A stretch of DNA of 64,000 bases from Anomaloglossus baeobatrachus. Its lineage: Eukaryota; Chordata; Amphibia; Anura; Aromobatidae. Shown in pieces: positions 11,753 through 22,795 of this stretch. The position numbers and the translations under genes were made by a program. Location: NCBI RefSeq assembly GCF_048569485.1, contig NC_134353.1, forward strand, positions 530,441,008-530,505,007. Reading direction: 5' to 3'. Positions within the stretch are counted from its first letter, which is position 1. Each line of letters opens with the position of its first letter. The notes beneath the pieces were generated by a model, which was given only the letters and a program-made list of their open reading frames with translations, was not told where the DNA came from and did not search any database.

Positions 11753-12536
11753 TGTCGCGGGCGGAGGAGGGGACGCCGCGCTCTCCCACTGCTCGGGTCC
11801 GGCTGCCGCTGCTGCTGCGGCCTGATGCTGCTCGGTGGCTCAAGCGGTGGGCCGGATCCCGGGGACTCTAGCGGCGCTCCTCGCCTGTGAGTGAAAGGGG
11901 TTTGGTGGTTGGGGATAGTTTATTGTCTGTGACGCCACCCACGGCTGTGGTGATTAAGTGGACACCACCGCTGCTCTGTCTGGGGAGCCCGGGAGTGATG
12001 GTATGGAGCAGCCAGTTGTTGGTTTGCCCTGGTGCTGACTGTTCTTCGTATACCGCTCCGGTACCGCCGGGTCACCACCCGTCCGCGGTCCTTCCGGCAA
12101 CCTCCAAGCAGTCCCCCTGCAGACTGTCACCGCCGTCTGCTGACCTTGCTGTCTCAGTCCGGGGCACACACCCGGACCAACTTCAGGCTTTCTTAACTGT
12201 TCCCTTTTTCTGTCACTACGCTCAAGCTCCTCTACCACTTCCTTCTACTTCACTCCCCTCGCTTGAACTTCCACTTCACTGTTTACTCCTTCACTTCCCT
12301 AACTGATCTGTTCAAACTCCAAACTCTATCTGCCTGGTTTTCCCGCCTTCAGGGCTGTGAACTCCTCGGTGGGCGGAGCCAACCGCCTGGCCCACCCCCT
12401 GGTGTGGACACCAGCCCCTGGAGGAAGGCAACAGGGATTTTAGGTTAGCCTTGGTGTACCTGCAGGGAATGTGGGGTGCATGTGATGTTGTGACCTGTGA
12501 CCCCTGGCTTGCCCAGGGCATCCCAGTTTTTCTACA
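11753..12536 (-). mobile_element. solo LTR, 4-bp target duplication GTTT
   Basis: TG...CA ends are flanked by GTTT at 11749-11752 and 12537-12540. The minus-strand start (TGTAGAAAAACTGGG, then a GCCCTGGG..CCAGGGGTCACAGGT block) resembles the start of the LTR at 54518, so minus orientation is likely. It is inserted in the hAT element. Confidence 0.6.
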
Positions 12537-12589
12537 GTTTTTAAAAATTATTACTAAAATTTATTGCTAAATTGGAACGGACGACCTTC

Positions 12590-13270
12590 CCCATACAGAT
12601 CCCATCCCATGTGGTCTCTCCCCCCCTGCAGATCCCATCCCATGTGGTCTCTCCCCCCCTGCAGATCCTATCCCATTATGGCCTCTTTCCCCTGCAGATC
12701 CCATCCCATTATGGCCCCTTTTCCCCTGCAGATCCCATCCCATTATGGCCCTTTTTCCCCTGCAGATCCCATCCCATTATGGCCCCTTTTCCCCTGCAGA
12801 TCCCATCCCATTATGGCCCCTTTTCCACTGCAGATCCCATCTCATTATGGCCCCTTTTCCCCTGCAGATCCCATCCCATTATGGCCCCTTTTCCCCTGCA
12901 GATCCCATCCCATTATGGCCCCTTTTCCCCTGCAGATCCCATCCTATTATGGCCCATTTCTCCCCTGCAGATCCCATCCTATTATGGCCCTTTTCTCCCC
13001 TGCAGATCCCATCCTATTATGGCCCCTTTCTCCCCTGCAGATCCCATCCTATTATGGCCCCTTTCTCCCCTGCAGATCCCATCCTATTATGGCCCCTTTC
13101 TCCCTGCAGATCCCATCCCATTATGGCCTTTTTCCCCCTGCAGATCCCATCCTATTATGGCCCCTTTCTCCCTGCAGATACCATCCTATTATGGCCTCCT
13201 CTCCCCCTGCAGATCCCATCCTATTATGGCCTCCTCCCCCCTGCTGATCCCATCCTATTATGGCCTCCTC
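12590..13270 (+). repeat. 34-bp minisatellite, about 20 units
   Basis: Units read 'cagatcccatcccattatgg' followed by 'ccccttttcccctg', 34-35 bp each, head to tail. Early units carry 'catccca' and later ones 'catccta', so the array has diverged in blocks. Three overlapping open frames of more than 200 codons run through it only because the unit lacks stops. It has no spacers and is not a CRISPR array. Confidence 0.93.
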
Positions 13271-15226
13271 TCCCCATAATAGCCACATATAGTAACAGTT
13301 CCCATCTTATGCGACCCCTCTCCCTGCAGCTTCGGCTCACTGAGCGGCTTACCTGATCCAAGCAGCACCGGCCTCTCCTGTGTCTCCCGTCCTCCTCCGC
13401 GGCTCTCTGCAGTCACAGTGATGCTGACAGACGGCAGGAGGAGGAGCTCCCTCCTCACACTGCCGTGACCTGTGTCTGCAGCGTCAGCACATCACTGCAC
13501 GCCGGGTCTCAGGGAGCCGAGGCTGCACTGAACCAGGAAGTGCGGCACGGAGGTATGCAGATTCATTAGTGCTAGAGTCTTAAAGAGACACTAACACAAA
13601 TGAATACAGCAGGGAACCGGATCTCCAGAGCTGTTTCTTGCCGGTTCTGGGAACCGGCTGCTATTTTAATAACCGATTCTCCAGAACCGGACATAACCGG
13701 ATAAATCCCACCCCTGCGGGGAACCCCTCGAGCTGTACCGTAGGCCCCGGATCTGAGCAGCGCCGGCTCCTGGCACGGGGGCGGCACATTGAGAAGGACC
13801 CTCGCCTGATCTTCTGTATAACTGTCGGTAGCATGACAAACGGGGGAAAGGCATAGGCTAGTTTGAAAGTCCATGGAACTTGAAGTGCATCCACGGCGAA
13901 GGGCTGGTCTGCCGGGTTTAGGGAACAGAACTGGTCTACCTGCCTGTTTAGTCTGGTGGCAAACAGGTCTATCTGCGTTTTTCCCCACAGAGTCACTATC
14001 TGTTGAAAGATCCGTGGATTCAAGGACCATTCTCCTTGTTGCAATTGATGGGAACTGAGGTAATCTGCTGTGGTATTGAGAAGACCTTTTAAGTGCAGAG
14101 CCAAGAGGGAGAGGAGATTCTGCTCTGCCCAGTGAAAAATACTGTAAGATGCCTGCATGAGGGATGGGGACCTTGTGCCCCCTCGGTGGTTTATGTATGA
14201 GACTGTAGACTTATTGTCCGACATTACGTGAACGTGTTGCCCTCGGAGGGGGGGGAGGATTTCAGCGCTCATTCCACTGCCCAAAGCTCCAAGGGTTTGA
14301 GGGCTGTGCTGCTTCTTGTGCTGACCACTAGCCCTGGGTTATCTGCTCATGGAGGTGGGCTCCCCAGCCGGACTGGCTGGCATCAATAGTGACCACTTTC
14401 TGCTCCTGTGATAGCCAGAGAACTACAACGGACAAGTTGTCTATGTATGTCCACCAAAGCAGGAAATTCTTGACCGCCAAGGATAGAGTGACGTCCCCTT
14501 CCAAATGTTCTAATGCTTCTTGAGCAGACAGGATATGCCATTGGAGATCCCTCGAGCGGATCTGGGCCCATGGAACCGCCGGGAAGCAAGATGTCATAGT
14601 GCCCAGCAGAGACATAGCTTTCCCCAGAGACATTTTGGGATGGTGGATAGCTTTCAGGGCCGACTCTGACACCTTGAGTATTATTTCCACTGGCAAAATG
14701 CATAACTGACGCTCCAAGTCTAGTGTGAGACCAAGAAACGTTTGAGTCATAACTGGTTTTAATCTCGTGATTCATAATCCATCTTAGGTCTCGTAGAATC
14801 ATCTGGAGGTACTGCAGGTGTTCTGCACATTGTTGTTTGGAGTTGCGAATCACCAGGAAGTCACCTAGATAAGGAACGAGCAGCACATTCTGAATTCACA
14901 ATTGGGAGATCATCTCTGCTACTATTTTCGGGAAAATCCTGGGGGCGATAGACAGCCTCAAAGGAAATGCTCTGAACTGAAAATGATGAATTCTGTTTTG
15001 AATGGAAAGTGCCACTCGGAGAAACCGTTGATATTTTTGATGGATTGGGACATGGTGATAGGCATGCTTTAAGCGGTCATTCCCATGACTGTTCCGTTTT
15101 TGTGGTCCGCAAAACACGGTCCATATTTTTCACGGATGCATCTGTGTGTCATCTGTGTGACATCCGTTCCGTTCCGTATGCGGGCCGTGTGCCTTCCGTT
15201 TTTTTTGCGGACCGCAAAACACGGAA

Positions 15227-15372
15227 GCAGCTAGATAGATAAATAGATGGATAGCTAGATATAGACAGATAAAGGGATAGATAGATAGAGGGATAGATAG
15301 ATAGAGAGACAGAGAGATAGATAGAGGGATAAATAGAGGAATGAATGAATGAATGAATAGAGGGATAGATAG
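15227..15372 (+). repeat. GATA-rich microsatellite
   Basis: Degenerate (GATA)n, (GATG)n and (GAAT)n tracts form the edge of the W repeat inside the MITE. The W copy at 54250-56110 has matching tetranucleotide tracts at its far end. Confidence 0.85.
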
Positions 15373-15870
15373 AGGGATAGCTAGAGTGTGGCACTAAAGT
15401 ATAATGCTTAGTCTTGTATTTAGCCAAAAAATAAATAATTTAAACAAGCGACGTGGGGTAGCCCTATTTTTTGTTGCAAGCTCAGGTAAAACAGACGGCT
15501 GCAGCCTGCAGACCACAGCTGGCAGCTTCACCTTGGCTGGTAATCCATAACAGAGGGAACCTCACACTGTTATTTTAAATTAAATAATTTAAAACAAAAA
15601 ACATGGGGTACCCCCCAAATTGGATCACCAGCCAAGGTAAAGTGGACAGCTTTGGTCTAGTATTCTCATACTAGGGAGGTCCGCAGTTCTTGGACCCTTC
15701 CCAGCCTAAGAATAGCAGGCCGCAGCTGCGCCAGAAGTGGCGCATCCATTAGATGTGCCAATCCTGGTGCTTTCCCCAGCTCATCCCGATGCTCTAGTGC
15801 AGTGGCAAACGGGGTAATATTTAGGGGTTGAAACCAGATGTGTAATGTCACCTGGCGGTGAAGGAAACTG
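15373..15870. repeat. dispersed repeat 'W', copy 2
   Basis: Shares blocks with copy 1 and with 54250-56110: 'cagcctgcagaccacagctg', 'caccttggctggtaatcc', 'atggggtacccccc', and 'gcgcatccattagatgtgcc'. No coding content. Confidence 0.6.
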
Positions 15871-16860
15871 CTGCACTCCTGTCAGCAGCGCTGGTCACTG
15901 AATTCTATGCATGCCGCGTTCACAAGTATCGCGAGCGGCCTGTGATATCACCGCTAGTCACAGTCTCGGGCCGGCCGCGAGAGGTGATGTGAGAATACAG
16001 CTGTCAGTGACGAGCACTGACGTCAGGAGTGCAGGACTTCATCACCACAGGTAATGAACTTTACTAACCTCCTGACGGCAACGCTCATCATCCCCGCGGC
16101 TGCTTGCACTGCAGTGAGGACATATGCTGACACACTGCAGTGCGGTCAGCTGCGGGGCTGGCGGGGGAGCGGGACACAGACTGCACGGGCACTTGACTGA
16201 GGTCACACGGAAGTGCTTCCATGCGGCTTCCGGGGATTTTGCAGGCCCATTGACTCGTAATGAGTCACGGTATGTTATTATGGAACAGAATAAGACATGT
16301 TCCATAACGGAACGGACATACGGCATCTGATGTGGTTTTTTGTAGGATCGGATGCACACGGAAGTGCTTCCGTGTGCCATCCGATCCTACACAAAAGACA
16401 TTGAAAAGATGGTCCTGTCTGTAGGTCCGCAAAAAAACAGTAACTGACCAGGACAGACGGAACGGTCATGTGAATGAGCCCTAAGTCTATTACTGCCATA
16501 TAACAGTTGCGGAACAACAGCTTTATGGCTGACTGAACGGATTCCATCTTGAATGGATAATTCTGAAGAAAGCGGTTGAGACATTTGAGGTTGATTATGG
16601 TTTAGAAGGAACCATTCGGTTTTTTAATGAGAAAAAGAGGAGAATAAAATCCTGTTCCTCTTTCTGAAAGCGGAACTTCGCAAAGGACTTGCTTGACCAG
16701 TAATTCCATAATTTCTGATTCCAGAGCCTGCTGTTCTTCCAATGACCTCTGAAGATGCGTGATGATGAAATGCTGCGGGGGTTGAAGGAGAAATTGCAAC
16801 TTGAGACCCTTCTTTACTATGGCTTGCACCTAGGTGTTCGAGGAAATACTTTCCCATGCT

Positions 16861-18780
16861 TCCAGAAAATGAGAAAAACGTTCCCCAACTTGTAGCCTGG
16901 TGTCATTGGGATGACTTCTTCGAGGAGGCAGCGAAACAACCGAACATGAATCCTGACTCTCTTCTGGGCTTGTGATCCCATTTTCGATTATCTGGAGGTT
17001 TGCCCTTACTGAATCTTTGCTTCCGAGAGGAAGAACAAGAAGAACCTGAGTGGAACCTCGGGAAGGACTTCTTGCTATCCGATGGTTTCTCCAACGCATC
17101 TTCCAGCTGTTTGCCAATAAGGAGCTGACCATCACATGGCACTGAACATAATTTATGTTTGGTTTGCAGGTCCCCAGGACAACCCTCAACCACATTGCCC
17201 TTCTGGCCAAATTAGATAATCTTGCAGATCGGACTCCCAGCCTGATAGCGTCAGCTTATGAGTTGGCAAGAAATGCTGCCACTACTTGCAGTAGTCGTAA
17301 TTTAGAAAGAATTTTTTTCCGAGGGGTCTTATCTTTCAGCTGATCTCCAGATCATTAAAGTACCTGCCGTGCAGGTACTGGCAATGGCAGGCTTCAAACT
17401 TCCTGCTGATGTTTCCCACAAGTGCTTAAGACAGCCATCTGCTTTTTTGTCTAGGGGGTCTTTTAATGTTCCCGAATGCTCCAGGGGAATGCCCCCCCAG
17501 AGGATTTTGCCACTGCAGCATCGATCCTTGAGGCTTTATCCCATAGTGCCGTTTTCTCATCATCAAAAAGATACTTCCTTTTTGAGGAGGAGGGGAGAGT
17601 GCCTGCTTTGTCGGGAGTCGGGACGCTTCCACTCTTTCAGGATAAGTGCTTCTATTTTAGCACTTACTGGGAAGGTACACTTCTTTTTATCCTGTAATCC
17701 TCCAAACATAACATCCTTAAGGCATCTGGCGGATTTCTCATCTGTTAAGCCCTGTGCGCACTAGAAAATGGAATTTTCTTAAGAAAATGCCGGACCCTCT
17801 GAAAGAATTCCACACCCGCGGCAAAAACCGGGGCAAGACCGCATTCGCGGTTTGCTGCAGTTTTTCCTTGTTTTTTCCACAGGTCGGTCCCTGTCTTTTT
17901 TCCCATTATCTATGGCAAAGGGTACCTGCGGCAAAAAAAGTGACATGCACATTAATTCCGCAGCGGAAATTCCGCAGCAAAACCCGAAGGTACAAAAAAA
18001 ACGCAGTGTGCGCACAGCATTTTTTAATCCCCTTAGGTTTTGCTGGAGAAGGACTGTAGAAATGTTATAAACATTTTCTGCAGCATTTCTTCAGCAAAAT
18101 CCGTGGCAATTCCGCGGTAAAATCCGCAGCGTGCGCACAGGGCCTTAGTCCCATAATGCCTCGACTGCCTTAACTAGATTCCCAACATCATCAATTTAGA
18201 AGCATGGCCTGCCTCCCATATCACTGTCTGAGGATGAAGAATCCGTGTGTGAAGTAGCCCTGGACGAGGCGGAAGAAAAGGAGTCAGAGTCTACCGCCTT
18301 TGACTTCTTCTAGAAAGCCTTCATGGAATCTTGTACCTTAGATCTGATGCCTGACCTAAGGTCTGCCGAAAACCCTAGAGACTCCTCTGCAATTGTGCTA
18401 CGGATGCATGCCGCACACAATTTTTTTTGCCACTGAGCCGAGAGCGGCTTTCTGCACAGGGGACACTCCTTATGCTTCTTTTTGGGCGTGTTTTTTAGAA
18501 GCCACCTGGTGAGGCAGGAAAAAAAAAAAAGGGAAAAACACAAGGGATTAGTGAGTAAGGTGACATTCATGAAGATCACTCACCCACCATAGGAGATCAA
18601 GGGTACCGGTTCTGGAGGTTGCGTAGGAACATCCGCAGGTCTCACAGAAGCTGCGGAGCCGTGGGAGGAACTGCTCTTCTGGCTGTCATGTCCTGGCCGG
18701 CTTGCCTCGCTAGAATGACTACTGTCTTTATGTACATGCTGCCGGGGCACCGGAGAGTGCTGCTACCCGTCTGTATCCAT
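16861..18780 (-). pseudogene. DIRS gag-like region (fossil)
   Basis: The minus strand encodes a Cys-rich block (KECPLCRKPLSAQWQKKLCA, about 18405-18470) and, further on, a Ser/Lys-rich tail (KSFPRFHSGSSCSSSRKQRF). This fits the order of a DIRS ORF1 ahead of the reverse transcriptase. It is broken and split by the MITE at 17748-18144. Confidence 0.5.
17748..18144. mobile_element. PIF/Harbinger-type MITE, TTA target duplication
   Basis: Inverted ends AGCCCTGTGCGCAC and GTGCGCACAGGGCC are flanked by TTA at 17745-17747 and 18145-18147. The inside is rich in 'ccgcagc/gcggaat' motifs and has no gene. Inserted in the DIRS gag-like region. Confidence 0.78.
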
Positions 18781-19499
18781 CATGGAATGTAAGCACAAAC
18801 ACCTGCCTCTGTCAAGAAGTGCTACTTTAATAGCGATCCTCCGCCTTCTGGTCCCATACGGCCCCTCCCCCTTCGTCTATGCTCCCAGCAGTGTCCGGAC
18901 AGTGCACACCATTGCCTTTTTTCCTGCCCTGTTATGCCGCTGTCACATAGGCACCGCCATCTTCTTCTGGTGACATCACGCAAGCACGCCTCCTTTTCCC
19001 TGCATGCTCCTCGCGCGTCCCAGAGCGCGCCCAGAACCCGGAAGTCCTACAGCCAGCCGGGGAGCGCAAGGGGGAGGATGGAGTGGATGTCCAGGATCCA
19101 TAGGATGGTCCCTGCCGCACACCCCCTCACGGACACCAGGTCCCCCAAGGGCTGGTGGATGGCGCTCCAGCCCCGAAGAACGGCGCCACAGTACTCACCC
19201 TGCTTTTCCGGACACCGGACGGGGCTGGGTTATTACAGGCTTCTTCTGCCAAAACTTCTTTCTTCAAACCGCAGTATTTTCAGAAACAAGGTCCCCCATC
19301 AAGGACAGGAAACCAACTGAAGAAGGGGAGAGGTACCGCCCTTTTATTTCAGAATGGTTTCCTGTCCTCATTGGGTGGATCCCTCTCTCAAATAGTGCTG
19401 CCATGGGTGAGGGGAAAATTGTAGTTCTACCTCTTCTGTGCTATATACTTCTATGTAATCCACGGAATGGAGAAAAAAAACAGCTTCACCTGTGCACGC

Positions 19500-20190
19500 G
19501 CCCTGATCAAAAAATCTACAGATGAATAGAAAAAAGAAAAAATACAAACCAGCACTATAAAAACCTTACTTTTATTGAAGATCCATTAAAAGAACATCTT
19601 GAAACAGGGTATAGACAAAGGCCACAATTGTTTACGCGTTTCAGAGTATTCACCCCTTAATTATAACCTAAACTGATTTGGTGATCAGAGAATTTAAAGG
19701 AAACAGCGAGGGGTGATACCCAGTCACAAAATGTAACTCTTTTCTAACCAAAGAACAGTTTACACATACATTAAAATAGAATAAAAACATGAATCAAAAC
19801 ATTAAAATAAGAATGTTATAGTGCTAATAATGAAGAATAAGGTCAGACTGTTTATTCAAGCCCATAGGGTGAGATGTTTCCAGAATTAAAATCCAATAGG
19901 TTTCATGGTTAAGTAAAGTCCTCTCTTTATCTCCTCTTTTTGATGACATTTTTTTTTACAAACCAGAAAACTCAAAACCTTTAAGCTCTCCTTTGTGGCT
20001 CTATAAAAAATGTTTTGAAACATTTGAAGGATTTGCCACATCAAAATTGTAGGAATCCTTCAAATGTTCACCAATCCTATGTCTGAGTTTTCTAGTCATA
20101 CAACCAACATAATTAATATCACATATTTTACAGTGAATACAAGACACAACAAAATTGCTGTTACAATTAATACATTGTTTTATCTCATGA
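19500..20190 (-). pseudogene. Penelope-like element fragment with GIY-YIG endonuclease
   Basis: The minus-strand frame from about 20178 reads FVVSCIHCKICDINYVG, then MTRKLRHRIGEHLKD. That is the GIY-YIG nuclease signature with the Cys-rich insert typical of Penelope-like elements. Stops interrupt the frame after about 50 codons, but further endonuclease-like text continues to about 19830. The tail near 19560-19640 has 'ttttattgaagatcc' and 'acgcgtttcagag', like other such tails. No reverse transcriptase is present, so it is a 5'-truncated, decayed copy. Confidence 0.65.
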
Positions 20191-20199
20191 CAGATTATA

Positions 20200-20675
20200 A
20201 TCTTGGAATATTAAGCTAGGGAAAGAATATGAGAAGACGTAGGGGACAGTGGCATAACTAGAGTCCGATGGGCCCCGGTTTGATCCAGCTACTTGGGCCA
20301 CTTTTGCTTTCAAAATTCTATTTCCCTTATTAATAAAGACCTTCATTTATAAACTGCACTTTGTGTTTACTTATGTTATCTTTCTCTAATATTTAAATTT
20401 GTTTGGTGATCTGAAACATTTAAGTGTGACAAACATGCAAACGAATAAGAAATCAGGAAGGGGCAGACACTTTTTCACACTACTGTGTATAAATAATTTA
20501 TAAATAGTTAATGAATAGACCTGATTAGAGTGGGAATGTTGCGATTGTTTTCTCGGTCCGATTAGGGCTGAGAAAATAATCGCTCATGTGCGCTGACACA
20601 CAGGCTAATATTGGTCCGAATGGAATGTGATTTTTTTATCACACTCCACTCGCACCATTTTTCTCACCATGTGTC
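20200..20675. other. no gene seen
   Basis: AT-rich spacer without recognisable coding sequence. The phrase 'ataactagagtccgatgggcccc' near 20256 looks like old repeat DNA. Confidence 0.35.
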
Positions 20676-20678
20676 TTA

Positions 20679-21528
20679 AGGTGGTGTCACACATAGCGAC
20701 GACGACAACGACGTCGCTGCTAAGTCACCATTTTCTGTGACGTAGCAGCGACGTCCCGTCGCTGTCGCTGTGTGTGTCATCTAGCAACGACCTGGACCCT
20801 GCTGTGAGGTCGCCGGTCGTTGCTGAATGTCCTGCTTCATTTTTTGGACGTTGCTCTCCCGCTGTGAAGCACACATCGCTGTGTGTGACAGCTAGAGAGT
20901 GACGAACTGAAGCAAGCAGGGAGCAGGGAGCCGGCGTCTGGCAGCCTGCGGTAAGCTGTAACCACGGTAAACATTGGGTAACCAAGAAGCCCTTTCCTTG
21001 GTTACCTGATATTTACCTTAGTTACTAGCGTCCGCCGCTCTCACGCTGCCAGTGCTGTCTCCCTGTTCCCTGCATACGTAGCTGGAGTACACATCGGGTA
21101 ATTAACCCGATGTGTACTCTGGCTAGGAGTGCAGGGAGCCAGCGCTAACCGGTGTGCTCTCACGCTGCCAGTGCCGGCTCCCTGTTCCCTGCACACGTAG
21201 CAGGAGTACACATCGGGTAATTAACCCGATGTGTACTCTGGCTAGGAGTGCAGGGAACAGGGAGCCGGCACTGGCAGCGTGAGAGCGGCGGACGCTAGTA
21301 ACTAAGGTAAATATCGGGTAACCAAGAGAAGTACTTTCCTTGGTTACCCGATACTTACCTTAGTTACGCTTCCACGCCTCGCTGCTGGCTGTGGGCTGGT
21401 CACTGGTCGCTGGTGAGATCTCCCTGTTTGACAGCTTACCAGCGACCATGTAATGACGCAGCAGCGATCCTGATAAGATCAGATCGCTGGTCATGATCGC
21501 TGCTGCGTCGCTATGTGTGACACCACCT
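20679..21528. mobile_element. PIF/Harbinger-type MITE with TTA duplication
   Basis: Inverted ends AGGTGGTGTCACAC and GTGTGACACCACCT are flanked by TTA at 20676-20678 and 21529-21531. The inner part is built from smaller palindromes, for example 'acatcgggtaattaacccgatgt'. No gene. Confidence 0.82.
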
Positions 21529-21531
21529 TTA

Positions 21532-22502
21532 GGGGTGCTTCACACACAGCGAGCTCACTGCCGAGATCGCTGCTGAGTCACGCTTTTTGTGACGCAGCAG
21601 TGACCTGATTAGCGATCTCGCTGTGTGTGACAATGAGCAGCGATCTGGCCCCTGCTGCGAGATCGCTGCTCGTTACACACAGCCCTGGTTCGTTTTCTTC
21701 AAAGGCGCTCTCCCACTGTGACACACAGATCTCTGTGTGTGACAGCGAGAGAGCGACAAATGAAGCGAGCAGGGAGCAGGAGCCGGCGTCTGACAGCTGA
21801 GGTAAGCTGTAACCAAGATAAACATCGGGTAACCAAGGTGGTTACCCGATATTTACCTTAGTTACCAGCCTCTGCAGCTCTCACGCTGCCTGTGCTGCCG
21901 GCTCCGGCTCTCTGCACATGTAGCTGCAGTACACATCGTGTAATTAACCTGATGTGTACTGTAGCTAGGAGAGCAAGGAGCCAGCGCTAAACAGTGTGCG
22001 CGGCTCCCTGCTCTCTGCACATGTAGCTGCATTACACATCGGGTTAATTAACCCGATGTGTACAGCAGCTAGGAGAGCAAGGAGCCAGCGCTAAGCAGTG
22101 TGCGCGGCTCCCTGCTCTCTGCACATGTAGCTGCATTACACATCGGGTTAATTAACCCGATGTGTACTGTAGCTAGGAGAGCAAGGAGCCAGCGCTCAGT
22201 GTGCGCGGCTCCCTGCTCCCTGCACACACAGCTAAGCGGTGTGCGCTGGTAACTAATGTAAACATCGGGTAACCATACCCGATGTTTACCTTAGTTACCA
22301 GTCTCCGCAGCTTCCAGACGGCGGCTCCGTGCAAGCACAGCGTCGCTTGCACGTCGCTGCTGGCTGGGGGCTGTTCACTGGTCGCTGGTGAGATCTGCCT
22401 GTTTGACAGCTCACCAGCGACCATGTAGCGATGCAGCAGCGATCCTGACCAGGTCAGATCGCTGGTCGGATCGCTGCTGCATCGCTAAGTCTGAAGGTAC
22501 CC
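21532..22502. mobile_element. MITE family Q, copy 1 (abuts previous MITE)
   Basis: It starts GGGGTGCTTCACAC and ends in the complement of GGGTACCTTC, flanked by TTA at 21529-21531 and 22503-22505. The left TTA is the same one that ends the previous MITE. Within about 21900-22200 it has three tandem copies of a unit of about 110 bp carrying 'cgggttaattaacccgatgt'. Copies 2 and 3 (30984-31748 and 37929-38686) have one. Confidence 0.82.
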
Positions 22503-22795
22503 TTAGGCCTTTGGATGAAATTCCTTTGTTGGCTATACCTTGCACAATGATAGTGCTTCAAAGTAGAGATAAACAGTGCTAGTACTAATTGACTGCAAGC
22601 AGTCACTGATGTGGACCTCTAAGCACACACCCCAGCCGGGTGGTGTGTGTGGAGACAATCACGCTAGTGAATAGAGCTGGTGACGTCACTGTGCTCTGCT
22701 GTGAGAGCTACGGAGGCTGATGAGGCAAAAAAACAACGCGTTTCGAAAGCAGACACACTTTCTTCTTCAGGTTAATGCCAGTCTGCCTCCATTAA

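Larger units (their letters stand above)
11509..13716. mobile_element. non-autonomous hAT transposon with inner LTR and minisatellite
   Basis: The ends are the inverted repeat CAGGGGTGGGATT, with imperfect extension through 'ggttct' blocks. Flanks are a perfect 8-bp duplication CGGGGAAC at 11501-11508 and 13717-13724. A CAGGG end and an 8-bp duplication define hAT. No transposase is present. The 2.2 kb hold a solo LTR (11753-12536) and a 34-bp minisatellite (about 12590-13270). Confidence 0.85.
11375..13788 (+). mobile_element. LTR fragment split by a hAT element
   Basis: The two pieces are 11375-11508 and 13717-13788. Shared phrases ('gcagcggcggtg', 'accacacatcgtgggtggc', 'gggtccgg' and an end in GCGGCACA) match the 3' part of the solo LTR at 54518-55648, so this is a related, 5'-truncated LTR. 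The hAT insertion duplicated CGGGGAAC within it. It abuts the DIRS fossil at 13789. Confidence 0.5.
15073..16481. mobile_element. PIF/Harbinger-type MITE, TAA target duplication
   Basis: Ends GCGGTCATTCCCATGAC and GGGCTCATTCACATGACC (reverse complement) are inverted. They are flanked by TAA at 15070-15072 and 16482-16484. Inner inverted blocks include 'ggtccgcaaaa'. The centre holds a GATA-rich simple repeat and a copy of dispersed repeat W. It lies within the DIRS reverse transcriptase, between the codons for VIDL and KHAYHH. Confidence 0.75.
13789..16860 (-). pseudogene. DIRS reverse transcriptase/RNase H region (fossil)
   Basis: Recognisable blocks in order on the minus strand are: SPLFLIKKPNGSFR; MAVIDL, then beyond the MITE KHAYHHVPIH; YLGDFLVI at the polymerase catalytic site; TIDASQSGWGAHL, an RNase H start; and MSDNKSTVSYINHRGGTRS with QIDLFATRLNRQ. 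The last two are hallmarks of DIRS RNase H and the region after it. The region is broken and split by the MITE at 15073-16481. Confidence 0.78.
13789..19470 (-). mobile_element. DIRS-type retroelement fossil, split by two MITEs
   Basis: Reading on the minus strand, the terminal repeat region is at about 19190-19470 (it contains ATGGCAGCACTATTTGAGAG and nearby inverted copies of GGTTTCCTGTCCT). Then come a gag-like region (about 16860-18780) and a reverse transcriptase/RNase H region (about 16860-13790). The tyrosine recombinase end is missing because the fossil stops at the LTR fragment at 13788. Interrupted by MITEs at 15073-16481 and 17748-18144. Several breaks; old. Confidence 0.75.

Noticed and set aside
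12590-13270. Regular repeat array resembling CRISPR spacing
   Set aside because: The units are contiguous with no unique spacers, no cas genes are present, and the context is vertebrate.
12564-13356. Three overlapping open frames of 203-235 codons
   Set aside because: They are translations of the 34-bp minisatellite in all three frames. The unit has no stop, and the proteins are pure repeat.
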